The notes under the pieces are model-generated. The model did no database searches. It worked only from the letters and a program-made list of their open reading frames with translations, and was not told the DNA's origin. Below, one piece after another: positions 8,828 to 18,253 of a stretch of 48,171 bases of DNA. Numbering within the stretch: position 1 is the stretch's first letter; each line of letters starts with the position of its first letter. The translations under genes were made by a program, and so were the position numbers. The DNA is from CAYPHA01 sp964410215 (GTDB taxonomy: Bacteria; Calditrichota; Calditrichia; Calditrichales; CAYPHA01): positions 1 through 48,171 of the forward strand of contig CAYPHA010000033.1 of NCBI GenBank assembly GCA_964410215.1. Reading direction: 5' to 3'.

Positions 8828-10006
8828 ATGGCAAACCTGAAAATACTTTATATTTTTACAAGCGGAAATTTTTATTCTGCCAATAACCAAAAATGGTTTC
8901 ATTTTATTAAAAACCAGACGGGTCTTGATTTTAACGTTATCATTCAGGATTGCAGTCAAGAAATAAAAGATCATTATACAAATGAATTCAATCCGGATTT
9001 TGAAGTTTTATATTTTAAAAAACTCGATATGCTGTTATCGAGCTCTTATCTGAATCGTTTCAGGTATATTAAATCCATTGCTCATGAAATTGATAATTAT
9101 GAGCCGGATATCATTCATTTACAAGGTTCTTTTTACACATATATGATACTTCCCCTTAAATTTATCAGTATAAAACCTAAAATAATCTATAATGTATGGG
9201 GCAGTGACTACCATACTATATATGACAGGGTGCTTAAAAATAGAATAATTCTTAACTGGCTTTTTAAACGGGCAAATTTGATATGGACGAACTGGTATAG
9301 TATGGCCGATGATATTCGTTATTCATTTCCCCGATATAATCAAAAAGTTAGAGCTATTCCCTGGGGAGCGGAAAAAGAACTTTTTTTGAAACCCTCGAAA
9401 GAGAATAAAGACTTTGTCAGGGAAATTTTTAATATTGAATACCAGCAGTTTTTGATGATCTATGTGAGAAGATTCTCTGCCAATGCAAACCAGGATAAGC
9501 TCATTAAAGCTGTTTCTCGGATTAAATCAAAACGTAGTTTTAAACTAATTCTACATAATCCCAATAAAGATCCTGAAATAGATGACACTCTGCATGCGCT
9601 TATTTCTGCTTCAAATTTGCAGGACAAAGTTATTATTTCACATAAATCTCTTACAAACCGACAGATAGCTGCACTATTCAGTTTGGCAAATCTAACCTTC
9701 TCATTGACCTCGCGGGAACAATTTTCCAGAACCGTCATCGAAGCTATTATGAGCGACACGCACTTGTTGCTCAGTGATATTCCATCCTACAGGTATCTAA
9801 AAAATATAATTGGATTTGATGTACCTTTAGTCTCTCCTGAAGATGTAACATCCCTTTCAGAATGGATCACCATGTTCATGGACTTTCCAGCTAAAAAGGA
9901 CTGGTCATTTGAAAAAGAGTATATTCGTCGGCAAATGGATTTCGAAAAAAATGGACAGAAATTTGTTTCAGTGTATGAAGAATTAGCGGAAACCTTAGAC
10001 AGATGA
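8828..10006 (+). CDS. Glycosyltransferase, family 4-like
   Basis: A 392-residue GT-B glycosyltransferase of divergent sequence. Recognisable parts are the N-terminal ILYIFTSGNFYSANN, the acceptor-domain stretch YEPDIIHLQGSFYTYMI, VWGSDYHT, the linker RAIPWGAEKELF, and the C-terminal FSLTSREQFSRTVIEAIMSD, where the glutamates around SREQFSRTVIEA match the E-x7-E donor motif. It starts 9 bases after the nucleotidyltransferase and overlaps the flippase by 4 bases (ATGA). It lies in the AT-rich part of the locus. Sugar specificity cannot be told. Confidence 0.8.
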   Translation: MANLKILYIFTSGNFYSANNQKWFHFIKNQTGLDFNVIIQDCSQEIKDHYTNEFNPDFEVLYFKKLDMLLSSSYLNRFRYIKSIAHEIDNYEPDIIHLQGSFYTYMILPLKFISIKPKIIYNVWGSDYHTIYDRVLKNRIILNWLFKRANLIWTNWYSMADDIRYSFPRYNQKVRAIPWGAEKELFLKPSKENKDFVREIFNIEYQQFLMIYVRRFSANANQDKLIKAVSRIKSKRSFKLILHNPNKDPEIDDTLHALISASNLQDKVIISHKSLTNRQIAALFSLANLTFSLTSREQFSRTVIEAIMSDTHLLLSDIPSYRYLKNIIGFDVPLVSPEDVTSLSEWITMFMDFPAKKDWSFEKEYIRRQMDFEKNGQKFVSVYEELAETLDR

Positions 10007-11478
10007 AAGCTACATTTACACGTATATTCAAGCATTCCTTAATATACAGTATTGGTAATCTGTCTTCAAAGCTGGTCGGTTTTATTCTCTTGCCATTGTA
10101 TACAGGTTATCTTACTGTAAAAGAATATGGTATTCTTAGTATTCTTGAAATTACCTCCACAATTTTTATAGCAATCTTTGGTTTTGGATTATATATGGCG
10201 CTCAACCGCTGGTATTGGGATAAGGATTATGTTGGCAAACAAAAATCCATATTTTTTACTGTCTTTATCAGTCTGTCAGTTTCGAGTATAATAATTTTCG
10301 GTGGATTTAGCTTTTTCGCGCGGGATCTTGCCCGTCTTCTTTTGGATTCTGCGGATTATGCTTATCTGATGCGGTTAATGATTATTAATACAGCCCTACA
10401 GATTATCGCTCGATCTGTCCTAACATTGATGCGTTTACAGGAGCGATCCATATTGTTTTCTCTAATAAATATTGGAAAGCTTCTGATAAACCTGTCAGCA
10501 ACAATTCTTCTGATTGTTAAATTTAATCATAAAGTTGAAGGGATTTATGAAGCTCACATCATCGGGTATATGTTTTTTTTCATTTTATTAATACCCTATC
10601 TGTTCAGGAACATGACACCCATTTTTGAACGAACACTATTATCGGAAATGTTTAGTTACAGCATACCTCTTGTATTTACTTCTTTATCCGGTGTTATACT
10701 TTCTATTTCAGATCGATATTGTCTGATGTTTTTATCAGGAATGGAAAGTGTTGGTATTTATTCGCTTGGATATAAAATAGGTAATGCTGTTAACATTTTT
10801 GTTGGACAATCAGCAATATATGCCATCACTCCAATAATGTATAAAATGTTAAATGATAAAAATAGATATCGCGTTTATTCAAAAATACTTACTTACTTTA
10901 GCTTTGGAATGATGCTGTTTATATTACCAGTGGCCATTTTTGCAAAAGAGCTCATTGAGATCTTATCACAAAATATGAATTATTGGGAAGCTCACTACAT
11001 CGTCCCATTCATTACGATAGGCTTATTCTTCGGTATATCTAAAAATATCGCGGCATTTGGCATTAATGTAATGAAAAAGACTAAAACAACAGCACTTGTT
11101 ATAGGTACAGTTTCACTGGTAAACATTGTTTTAAATATATTATTGATTCCTTTGCTGCAAGAGAAAGGTGCAGCACTTGCCACACTGATAGCTCAGTTAA
11201 TAACGTTCTGTTTAATTCTTTATTTTGCACAAAAATTTTACTTTATCCCTTATGAATATAAGAAAATAATAAAGGCCGTTCTAATAGGTATCGCATTGAT
11301 TACTCTTGCATCGTCAATCAATACATTTGATCTCGGCTGGAGAATTTTACTTAAATTCTGCATAATTATAAGTTATCCGATTTTACTAGGATTCTTTGCT
11401 TTTTATGAATCAGTCGAAATGGAATATATCAGAAATATTCCGTATATTTTGAAAAAATATATCCAAAGGATTCTTTGA
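10003..11478 (+). CDS. Wzx-type polysaccharide flippase (MOP/PST superfamily)
   Basis: A 491-residue integral membrane protein with about 12-14 hydrophobic segments over its whole length and the family-typical beginning (SLIYSIGNLSSKLVGFILLP, then YTGYLTVKEYGIL). Such proteins flip undecaprenyl-linked repeat units across the inner membrane. The start overlaps the previous glycosyltransferase stop in an ATGA, so they are translated together. The expected partner, a Wzy polymerase, is not seen in the window. It is followed by a decayed gene and marks the end of the AT-rich cassette. Confidence 0.88.
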   Translation: MKATFTRIFKHSLIYSIGNLSSKLVGFILLPLYTGYLTVKEYGILSILEITSTIFIAIFGFGLYMALNRWYWDKDYVGKQKSIFFTVFISLSVSSIIIFGGFSFFARDLARLLLDSADYAYLMRLMIINTALQIIARSVLTLMRLQERSILFSLINIGKLLINLSATILLIVKFNHKVEGIYEAHIIGYMFFFILLIPYLFRNMTPIFERTLLSEMFSYSIPLVFTSLSGVILSISDRYCLMFLSGMESVGIYSLGYKIGNAVNIFVGQSAIYAITPIMYKMLNDKNRYRVYSKILTYFSFGMMLFILPVAIFAKELIEILSQNMNYWEAHYIVPFITIGLFFGISKNIAAFGINVMKKTKTTALVIGTVSLVNIVLNILLIPLLQEKGAALATLIAQLITFCLILYFAQKFYFIPYEYKKIIKAVLIGIALITLASSINTFDLGWRILLKFCIIISYPILLGFFAFYESVEMEYIRNIPYILKKYIQRIL

Positions 11479-11517
11479 AAATTATATATTTATGCAAAAA
11501 TAAATGACAGACCCCAC

Positions 11518-12186
11518 ATGCAATTTCGTGAGGTCCAGTGCAAACAAGGCAATAGAAGCCAGGCCGGCTATATTGAACATATCAGGCTGGGTGATGCCGA
11601 TATTGTGGATTCATTAAAAGTGTTTTGGCCTTCAGGAGAAAAATTAACACAATCTGAAATTTTACCTAATCAATTGTTACATGTAGAGGAACAGATTCAG
11701 CTCAGGAATGAGACATCTCACACGTTTGTAACAGCTTCGGATCCATTTGCCATTGTAGAAGATATATCCTTTTTTGATGAAACCATACAGGAGGACGGTT
11801 CATACTATTACTATGTTACGGTGATGGATGTTCATGGAAATGAAAGCGATCCCGCTGAGGAACTTAGTTACGCCTATCAAGCGCTCGATGAGGAGAATCG
11901 CATTCCTCAGAAACGTGAACTTTTACAAAATTTCCCTAATCCATTTAGTCCACAGACCTCCATTCGTTTCCATTTAAATTAAAGTTCCGAAATATGTTTA
12001 ACTATTTATAATAGTCTAGAGCAGAGAATTTCAACACTTTTCGAGGGACATATGTCAGCGGGCCGGAAAGTCTTCCAATGGGATGGAACAAACAATAACG
12101 GTATGCTAGTTAATTGCGGCATGTATTATTATGTTCTTGATATAGATTCAGAGCAATATTCAAAACGCATGATATTAATAAAATAG
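11518..12186 (+). pseudogene. Remnant of a secreted ASPIC/UnbV protein with FlgD-like sorting domain
   Basis: The frame from 11518 begins with an ASPIC/UnbV-type C-terminus (REVQCKQGNRSQ, then DSLKVFWPSGEKLTQ and LPNQLLHVEE), then a fibronectin-like segment, then the sorting motif LLQNFPNPFSPQTSIRF. A TAA at 11980-11982 cuts it, yet the same frame continues without other stops to TAG at 12184-12186. It completes the domain: LTIYNSLEQRISTLFEGH, then FQWDGTNNNG, GMYYYVLD, SKRMILIK. The N-terminal FG-GAP repeats expected in intact proteins of this kind are missing; upstream is the flippase stop only 39 bases away. So the gene is truncated at the 5' end and carries a nonsense codon in the sorting domain. 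Confidence 0.85.
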
Positions 12187-12214
12187 AATAAAGATTAAAC
12201 GGGAAGGCAATAAT

Positions 12215-13342
12215 ATGGATGACATAAACAGTGTACCCCTGCTCGATCTGAAAGCCCAGTATAAAACCATCGCCGCTGAAATCGAACCGGCGGTTAAAGA
12301 AGTGATCGAATCCCAGTATTTCATCATGGGGCCGAAGGTGAAACAATTCGAAGAACATATCGCAGGCTATTGCCATACACCCTATGCCGTCGGCGTCTCT
12401 TCGGGAACCGATGCCCTCCTGCTCGCCCTGATGGCCCTCGATATAGGCCCCGGAGACGAAGTGATCACGTCCACCTATTCCTTCTTTGCAACGGCCGGCT
12501 GTATCGCCCGGCTGAACGCTACCCCGGTGCTGGTGGATATCGATCCGGTCACCTATAATATCGATCCGGCAAAAATTGAAAAAGCCGTTACGGATAAAAC
12601 CAAAGCCATCATCCCGGTTCACCTCTACGGACAGATGGCCGATATGGATCCGATTATGAAAATCGCCGAACAACATGGACTGTATGTCATCGAGGACAGC
12701 GCCCAGGCGATCGGTTCCGAATACAGGGACGGCCGGCGGTCCGGCTCAATCGGTCATATGGGCTGCTTTTCCTTCTTTCCCAGCAAGAACCTCGGCGGGT
12801 TCGGCGACGGCGGACTGGTGACGACAAACGATGCCGCCCTCCATGAAAAACTGGTCTACCTCCGGAACCATGGCGCCCATCCCAAGTATTATCATAAGAT
12901 GATCGGCGGCAATTTCCGCCTGGATGCCCTGCAGGCAGCTGTTCTGGATGTCAAATTAAAACATCTGGACAGCTGGACAGCCGGCAGGCAGGAAAACGCG
13001 GCTTACTATGACAGGGGTTTTGAAAAACGCGGCCTGCTTTCCCATCTCACACTCCCCGTGGCCCTGAATGACTACCGCCATATTTACAACCAGTATATTA
13101 TCCGCACGGAAAAACGGGACGCCCTGCTGGCCTGGCTGAAAGAAAAAAATGTGGGTTGTGAGATCTATTATCCGGTGACCTTCAACAACCAGGAATGTTT
13201 TCGTTACCTGGGCTATAAAAACGGCGCATTCCCCGAGGCGGAAACGGCAGCCGATGAAACACTGGCCATTCCGATTTATCCCGAACTGACGGATGAACAG
13301 AAGGATTACGTGATGGATATGATCGGGATGTTTTACCGGTAA
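12215..13342 (+). CDS. DegT/DnrJ/EryC1/StrS family sugar aminotransferase
   Basis: A 375-residue PLP enzyme. The PLP lysine is K191 in FFPSKNLGGFGDGG, and D161 in VIEDSAQAIGSE contacts the cofactor ring. The N-terminal PLLDLKAQYKTI is typical of 3-amino-sugar aminotransferases (WbpE, FdtB and EryC1-like), as distinct from the LegC type at 5832-6968. It would aminate a keto-sugar nucleotide; the exact sugar is open. GGGAAGG lies upstream of the ATG. Base composition is much richer in G+C than in the preceding cassette. Its end is only 5 bases from the end of the convergent histidine kinase gene. Confidence 0.87.
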   Translation: MDDINSVPLLDLKAQYKTIAAEIEPAVKEVIESQYFIMGPKVKQFEEHIAGYCHTPYAVGVSSGTDALLLALMALDIGPGDEVITSTYSFFATAGCIARLNATPVLVDIDPVTYNIDPAKIEKAVTDKTKAIIPVHLYGQMADMDPIMKIAEQHGLYVIEDSAQAIGSEYRDGRRSGSIGHMGCFSFFPSKNLGGFGDGGLVTTNDAALHEKLVYLRNHGAHPKYYHKMIGGNFRLDALQAAVLDVKLKHLDSWTAGRQENAAYYDRGFEKRGLLSHLTLPVALNDYRHIYNQYIIRTEKRDALLAWLKEKNVGCEIYYPVTFNNQECFRYLGYKNGAFPEAETAADETLAIPIYPELTDEQKDYVMDMIGMFYR

Positions 13343-13347
13343 GCTGG

Positions 13348-14868
13348 TTACGGTTTTGAAAAAATGAGGGTGAAGGTATCGGACAGGGTTTTGATCGTGT
13401 AGGGTTTTTCCAGATATTCGGCCGCACCCATGTCGAGCATGGATTTTTTCTTGTTCGCTTCTCCAACCCCCGACGTAATGATAACAGGGACATCCGGATT
13501 GATCTCCCTGATTTTAGAAAAGCAGGTGACGCCGTTCATTTTCGGCATAACCAGGTCGAGCAGGATAAGATCAAATGAGCCGCTGCTTTCCCTGAATATT
13601 TCCAATGCTTCAATGCCGTTTTTGGCCAGGGTCACTTCGTAGCCCAGATAAATCAGCATATCCCGCGTCATTTCGCGGATCATTTCTTCATCATCCACCA
13701 CAAACACATGTTTCGATTCAGCCGTCGGGTGGACGGGGGCCGTATGATCTTCAGCGGCGATTTTCTTGTCGCTGGCCGGCAGGAAAATCTCGAAGCGTGT
13801 CCCGGCATTCGGTTTGCTGTATACTTTTATATCGCCGTTCAGGTTTTTTACGATACCGTAAATGGTTGATAAGCCCAGACCGGTTCCCTTGCCGGGTTCC
13901 TTTGTAGTAAAGAACGGATCGAAAATGCGTTCGATGAGTTCCGGTGCAATACCATGCCCTGTGTCAGATACCGTCAGCTTCACATAATTTCCTGAACGCA
14001 GGTTAGCTTCCCTGGAACCGGGCCCGATCCGGATATCCCTGGCCTCAAACGTAATGATACCCTGTCCGTTTATCGCATCCCGGGCGTTTATGGAAAGGTT
14101 CATGATGATCTGCTGAATGCGTGTCGGGTCGGACTTAACAGGAAGCAGATCAACGGGCACTCTGTTTTCGATTACGATATCACGTGAAAATAATTTATCG
14201 ACGATCTCCAGGGTTTCCGTAACGATAGTATGCAGGTCGAGGGAGGTGTCATCGTCATATTTGTCGTCCCTGGCAAAGCTGAGAAGTTGCCGTACGATAC
14301 TGGCCGCGCGTTGAGCTGATTTCTGGATAGAATCGGCCCTTTTCGAATTCGGGTTAGCTTCGTCCGTTGTCATGCGAATCAACTCGGCATTGGGGATGAT
14401 ACCAGCCAGGATATTGTTGAATTCATGGGCGATACCACTGGCCAGTAAACCGATACTTTCCATCTTTTGTGCCTGGAGAAGCTGCGCCTGCATGGTCTTG
14501 AAGGTTGTCATATCCTTGAACAGAATGGCCAGTCCGATGGTCTGATCATTCAGGTCGCGAATCAGGTTCAGGGTCACCATTGCGGGGAATTTCTGCCCGG
14601 AAGTGGGATGCAAGTCAACTTCTATATCTTTGAGATGGTCCTTGTTGGAAAAATTGTTTTTGATGGTTTCCGTGACAACGTCGTCTTTAATACAATCGGT
14701 AAAAAAATTCATTTCGATCGGGTAATCGCTTATACCTAGCAGCGTCTTGGCAATTTTATTGACATAAACAATGGTACCGTCCAGCCGGATAGTACAGAAA
14801 CCATCCTGCAGGTCTTCGATAATGGCCGTGAGACGGGAGTTAGCGCCGCTGTCTTTCCTGAATAACAT
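13348..14868 (-). CDS. Soluble PAS hybrid histidine kinase with C-terminal receiver
   Basis: A 506-residue protein. Residues about 15-125 form a PAS domain (DGFCTIRLDGTIVYVN). The HisKA helix with phospho-acceptor H148 is in LLASGIAHEFNNILAG. The HATPase domain has NLSINARDAI (257-266), VSDTGHGI and GKGTGLGLST (327-335). The C-terminal receiver has the acidic pair VDDEE, phospho-acceptor D438 in LILLDLVMPKMNG and K488 in YLEKPY. There is no membrane segment. The gene starts 3 bases after the stop of a multi-pass membrane protein, which is the obvious candidate input partner. The signal and target are not visible. Confidence 0.9.
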   Translation of the reverse strand: MLFRKDSGANSRLTAIIEDLQDGFCTIRLDGTIVYVNKIAKTLLGISDYPIEMNFFTDCIKDDVVTETIKNNFSNKDHLKDIEVDLHPTSGQKFPAMVTLNLIRDLNDQTIGLAILFKDMTTFKTMQAQLLQAQKMESIGLLASGIAHEFNNILAGIIPNAELIRMTTDEANPNSKRADSIQKSAQRAASIVRQLLSFARDDKYDDDTSLDLHTIVTETLEIVDKLFSRDIVIENRVPVDLLPVKSDPTRIQQIIMNLSINARDAINGQGIITFEARDIRIGPGSREANLRSGNYVKLTVSDTGHGIAPELIERIFDPFFTTKEPGKGTGLGLSTIYGIVKNLNGDIKVYSKPNAGTRFEIFLPASDKKIAAEDHTAPVHPTAESKHVFVVDDEEMIREMTRDMLIYLGYEVTLAKNGIEALEIFRESSGSFDLILLDLVMPKMNGVTCFSKIREINPDVPVIITSGVGEANKKKSMLDMGAAEYLEKPYTIKTLSDTFTLIFSKP

Positions 14869-14871
14869 GGA

Positions 14872-15990
14872 CTAGTTAAGCCTGTTCTTAAAAATAAATC
14901 CGATAATATTATACCATCGTTTCTGGATATAAATCAGTGTATAGATTATCGAAACAAATAGAGAAATTGTAAGAATCAAAATATTAAATTTTACGAAAAA
15001 ATTCTGTCTTTCGGAAATCCATACCGGTACAGCAATCAGGAGAAGAAGGAAGAAAGAAATAAACATTAAGTTTCTCTTACCGAATTTCATGATAAACATA
15101 TTGAAGTTATTGATCCGCGGTTTTTCTATAAAACCCTGCAAAAGATCATAATTGAGCACATAATTTTCATTTTCCTTAGCCTCCGGACTACGGAGATAGA
15201 CGATTCGTATGGCCCAGAGCAGCAGGAACCCAAAATTGATCAAGGCCTGGAAATATAGGCCGTTAATGTACAGATTATGGTTAATAAAAATGAACAGATG
15301 AAAGATTTCCAGAATGACCACCAGCGTATAGAGGGAAAGGATGGAGGGTACATAATCGGAAAGAACAAAATGCCCGCGATTATAATACAGCCAGATCACC
15401 AGAAGAAAGGACAGATTCAGAATGTTGATCAGATAGGTGGATTTATAAAACTGAATCTGAACCGGTACGTAATCCGCCCGTGTGAACAGGTCTTCGTAAA
15501 AAAAGACGTTATAATAGACTGCCAGGCATACGGCGATACTGATCAGCGCGGATATCATGAAAGTCGCCGAGCGCGTTAACCGGGTTGCGAAGACAAATTT
15601 AAAAAAGAAGAAAATCGTAATCAGGAAGTTGAAAGCCGAGATCGCCACATAGTGAAAGATCCAGTACAAATGGCTGAAATGATATCCCAGCAACCCGTCC
15701 TTATTTCCATTGAATCCAAGATCCTGTCCGATAAAGACATTAAACAGGGGTAGGAACGCATATAAAAAATATTGTGTGCTGAAAATTTTAATTATAATCC
15801 GGTTGGCAACCGTAAACTTAAGCGAGTATAAGCTTAGAATAAAAACCAGAAAATACAGATTGAAATTAATATAAACGATTCCATTCAGCTGACCATGCGG
15901 CAAAACGAGAAACACACAATATAATGTGACATTATACACGAGAAAAGAAATCAGTACCACAGCCACAATTTTTAACAGATGTGTTTTCAA
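14872..15990 (-). CDS. Multi-pass membrane protein, putative sensor partner of the adjacent kinase
   Basis: A 372-residue protein with roughly nine to ten hydrophobic segments, AT-rich and heavy in Phe, Ile and Tyr. I recognise no enzyme motif. The arrangement (an N-terminal block of seven or eight helices, a short soluble stretch PEAKENENYVLNYD, then two more helices at the C-terminus) resembles membrane sensor modules such as the 7TM or MASE types, but I cannot assign one. It is the first gene of a pair with the hybrid kinase, with 3 bases between them. The function is unknown; signal input to the kinase is an inference from position. Confidence 0.65.
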   Translation of the reverse strand: MKTHLLKIVAVVLISFLVYNVTLYCVFLVLPHGQLNGIVYINFNLYFLVFILSLYSLKFTVANRIIIKIFSTQYFLYAFLPLFNVFIGQDLGFNGNKDGLLGYHFSHLYWIFHYVAISAFNFLITIFFFFKFVFATRLTRSATFMISALISIAVCLAVYYNVFFYEDLFTRADYVPVQIQFYKSTYLINILNLSFLLVIWLYYNRGHFVLSDYVPSILSLYTLVVILEIFHLFIFINHNLYINGLYFQALINFGFLLLWAIRIVYLRSPEAKENENYVLNYDLLQGFIEKPRINNFNMFIMKFGKRNLMFISFFLLLLIAVPVWISERQNFFVKFNILILTISLFVSIIYTLIYIQKRWYNIIGFIFKNRLN

Positions 15991-16012
15991 TGTTATAGCG
16001 ATTCTGGTAAAA

Positions 16013-17323
16013 CTATGTTATAGCCTCGGTCACATATGTTTTGATGCGTTCGATGGGAATACGTTCCTGCTGCATCGAATCCCGGTCGCGTAACGTGACG
16101 GTTTTGTTTTCAAGTGTCTCTGTGTCGATTGTAACACAGAATGGTGTGCCCGCTTCATCCTGACGCCGGTAGCGCCGGCCGATAGATCCGCTGTCATCGT
16201 AAAATACTCTGAAACTGCCCTTAACGTCATCATAAATTTTCTGAGCAAGTTCAGGCATTCCGTCCCTTTTAACCAGAGGAAAAATCGCGAGTTTTACAGG
16301 GGCGATCGATGGTTTTAATTTCAGGACAATTCGTTCTTCTTCCTCTGTATAAGCGTCTACCAGACACGCTAACAGACTACGGTCACAACCAATAGATGTT
16401 TCAATCACATAGGGTATAAACCGTTCTTTCTTTATATCGTCAAAGTATCGCAAATCTTTACCGGAATATTCATTATGCTGGGACAGGTCAAAATCCTGAC
16501 GGTGGTGGATGCCTTCGACTTCATGCCAGCCGAATGGAAATTCGTATTCGATATCGAAGGCTTTTTTTGCGTAATGTGCCAATTCATCCGGACCGTGTTC
16601 GTGGAAACGTAAACGGTTTTCCGAAATCCCCAGTCGCTTAAACCAGTTTAACCGTTGTTCCATCCAGTATTCGAACCAGTTTTCGTCCTCATCCGGCCGA
16701 ATAAAATACTGCATTTCCATCTGTTCAAATTCCCGTGTCCTGAAAATAAAATTTCCCGGAGTTATTTCATTACGGAAGGCCTTACCAATCTGGGCAATAC
16801 CAAAAGGAAGCCTCTTTCGGGCTGTTTCGCGTACATTATGGAAGTTCACATAAATACCCTGGGCGGTTTCGGGCCTTAAAAATATGGTATGGGCATTGTC
16901 TTCCACCGGCCCCATGAAGGTTTTAAACATCAGGTTGAACTGCCTGGCGTCCGTAAACGAATCCCGTTTTCCGCAGACCGGACAGGGTTTATCCAGGTCG
17001 ATATTGTCAGCCCGGAAGCGCGATTTACATTCCCGGCAATCGATAAGCGGATCGCTGAAACCTGCTACGTGGCCGGAGGCTTCCCATATTTTCGGATGCA
17101 TCAGGATACTCGAATCGATTCCTTCGATATCACTGCGTTCATAAACCATGCTCCGCCACCAGAGCTCTTTGATGTTTTTCTTGAGCTCTGTTCCCAGAGG
17201 ACCGTAGTCATAACAGGAATTAATACCTCCGTAGATCTCGCTGCTCTGAAAAATAAATCCACGTCTTTTGGTTAATGATACTATTTTTTCCATCGTCTTG
17301 TCTTTACCGGTTTTCTGAGACAC
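16013..17323 (-). CDS. glyQS: Glycyl-tRNA synthetase (homodimeric, class II)
   Basis: A 436-residue class II aminoacyl-tRNA synthetase of the alpha2 type. Motif 1 begins around YDYGPLGTELKKNIK, motif 2 is GKAFRNEITPGNFIFRTREF, and motif 3 is SIGCDRSLLACL. A four-Cys zinc site is present (CRECKSRF ... CPVCGK). The C-terminal anticodon-binding domain starts near APVKLAIFPLV. The start is taken as GTG at 17323, because GGAGGT stands 8 bases upstream; the internal ATG (MEKIVSL, 17293) lacks such a site. It charges tRNA-Gly in the cytoplasm. It is slightly short for the family but appears complete. Confidence 0.95.
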   Translation of the reverse strand: MSQKTGKDKTMEKIVSLTKRRGFIFQSSEIYGGINSCYDYGPLGTELKKNIKELWWRSMVYERSDIEGIDSSILMHPKIWEASGHVAGFSDPLIDCRECKSRFRADNIDLDKPCPVCGKRDSFTDARQFNLMFKTFMGPVEDNAHTIFLRPETAQGIYVNFHNVRETARKRLPFGIAQIGKAFRNEITPGNFIFRTREFEQMEMQYFIRPDEDENWFEYWMEQRLNWFKRLGISENRLRFHEHGPDELAHYAKKAFDIEYEFPFGWHEVEGIHHRQDFDLSQHNEYSGKDLRYFDDIKKERFIPYVIETSIGCDRSLLACLVDAYTEEEERIVLKLKPSIAPVKLAIFPLVKRDGMPELAQKIYDDVKGSFRVFYDDSGSIGRRYRRQDEAGTPFCVTIDTETLENKTVTLRDRDSMQQERIPIERIKTYVTEAIT

Positions 17324-17373
17324 GTGAATTACCTCCTATCTATCTGTTTTCATCGTTCTTGTTTCTCTTTACC

Positions 17374-17488
17374 ATAAAGGCACAAAGGGGCAAAGGGACA
17401 TAGGCACAAAGCAAATGTGACTACGATCATTTTCATTACATTATTCACTTTGTCCCTCTGTGCCTTTGTGCCTCTGTGCCTATAGTGC
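17374..17488. repeat. Imperfect inverted repeat of CACAAAGG-type units (MITE-like)
   Basis: Left arm 17374-17412 (AAAGGCACAAAGGGGCAAAG and onward) and right arm 17448-17488 (ACTTTGTCCCTCTGTGCC and onward) are imperfect reverse complements, separated by about 35 bases. Each arm is built of short GGCACAAAG-like units. It lies between recO and glyQS, both on the - strand. No transposase gene is present. A similar structure is at 22193-22356. Confidence 0.7.
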
Positions 17489-17501
17489 CTTGATGGTTCA
17501 T

Positions 17502-18251
17502 TCACCCCATCAGATCCAGGGATTTTAAATGTAAATCATAACCCAGGTGCGTATTGAGATAATCGATAAGTAATCCGGTTAAATCACATTCTCCGGGTTC
17601 CTCACCGGTTGCTTCCAGGCCAATTTTTTTATGATGGGAATGCTGGATCCGCAATAATGTGCCATATTCCTCCGTATGCAGCATCCTGACAGGCTCATCA
17701 CCCGACAGGCATTCGGAGCAGTAAACCACACCTTTCCCGATCGCAAAATATACCTTTCCCGCTGGCTTCTGACCGCAGAATGCACAGGCATCCAAATCCG
17801 GTTTAAATCCCAGGTAGGATGCGATCTTCAGCAGAAAAAACCACCAAATCCATTTTGGTTGACCTGTCTTTTCAAGGTTCCCAAGCTGAACCGCTAAAAA
17901 ATCAAAGAAAACAGAATCCGTTTCCTCCTCATGAAAAACGTGATCGATTACTTCAATCACGGCAAAAGCACAGGCCATTTTGCTGAAATCACTTTTCAGT
18001 ATCCTGAAATCGCGCAGTACTGTCAGTTCAGTCATAACCTGAAGGGAACGTGATTCCCGGAATGACAATATACTCTCAACCAGATTCAGCGTTTCAAGTT
18101 TACCGCGGAACGGACTTTTTTCACGGGCCGCTCCATGGGCGATCACTTTAATCTTCCCGCGGTTCTCCGTGAACAGTGTCACGATCCTGCTGGAGTCTTT
18201 CCATTTGATCGCATTAATAATGAGCGCCCGGGTTTTGATCAAATTTGTCAT
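17502..18251 (-). CDS. recO: DNA repair protein RecO
   Basis: A 249-residue RecO. The N-terminal OB fold is seen in TRALIINAIKWKDSSRIVTL, FTENRGKIKVIAHGAA and SPFRGKLETL. A four-Cys zinc site in the C-terminal domain is formed by CAFCGQ and YCSECLSG. RecO loads RecA on single-stranded DNA with RecR and anneals strands. It starts 2 bases after the stop of the small LpdD-like gene, so both are probably on one transcript. Confidence 0.92.
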   Translation of the reverse strand: MTNLIKTRALIINAIKWKDSSRIVTLFTENRGKIKVIAHGAAREKSPFRGKLETLNLVESILSFRESRSLQVMTELTVLRDFRILKSDFSKMACAFAVIEVIDHVFHEEETDSVFFDFLAVQLGNLEKTGQPKWIWWFFLLKIASYLGFKPDLDACAFCGQKPAGKVYFAIGKGVVYCSECLSGDEPVRMLHTEEYGTLLRIQHSHHKKIGLEATGEEPGECDLTGLLIDYLNTHLGYDLHLKSLDLMG

Positions 18252-18253
18252 GA

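Noticed and set aside
11980..11982. Recoding of the TAA in the ASPIC/UnbV gene
   Set aside because: TAA recoding is not known in bacteria of this kind, and the gene also lacks its 5' part, so plain decay explains it.
12110..12676. 188-codon - strand open frame over the DegT gene
   Set aside because: Shadow of a conserved aminotransferase on the + strand.
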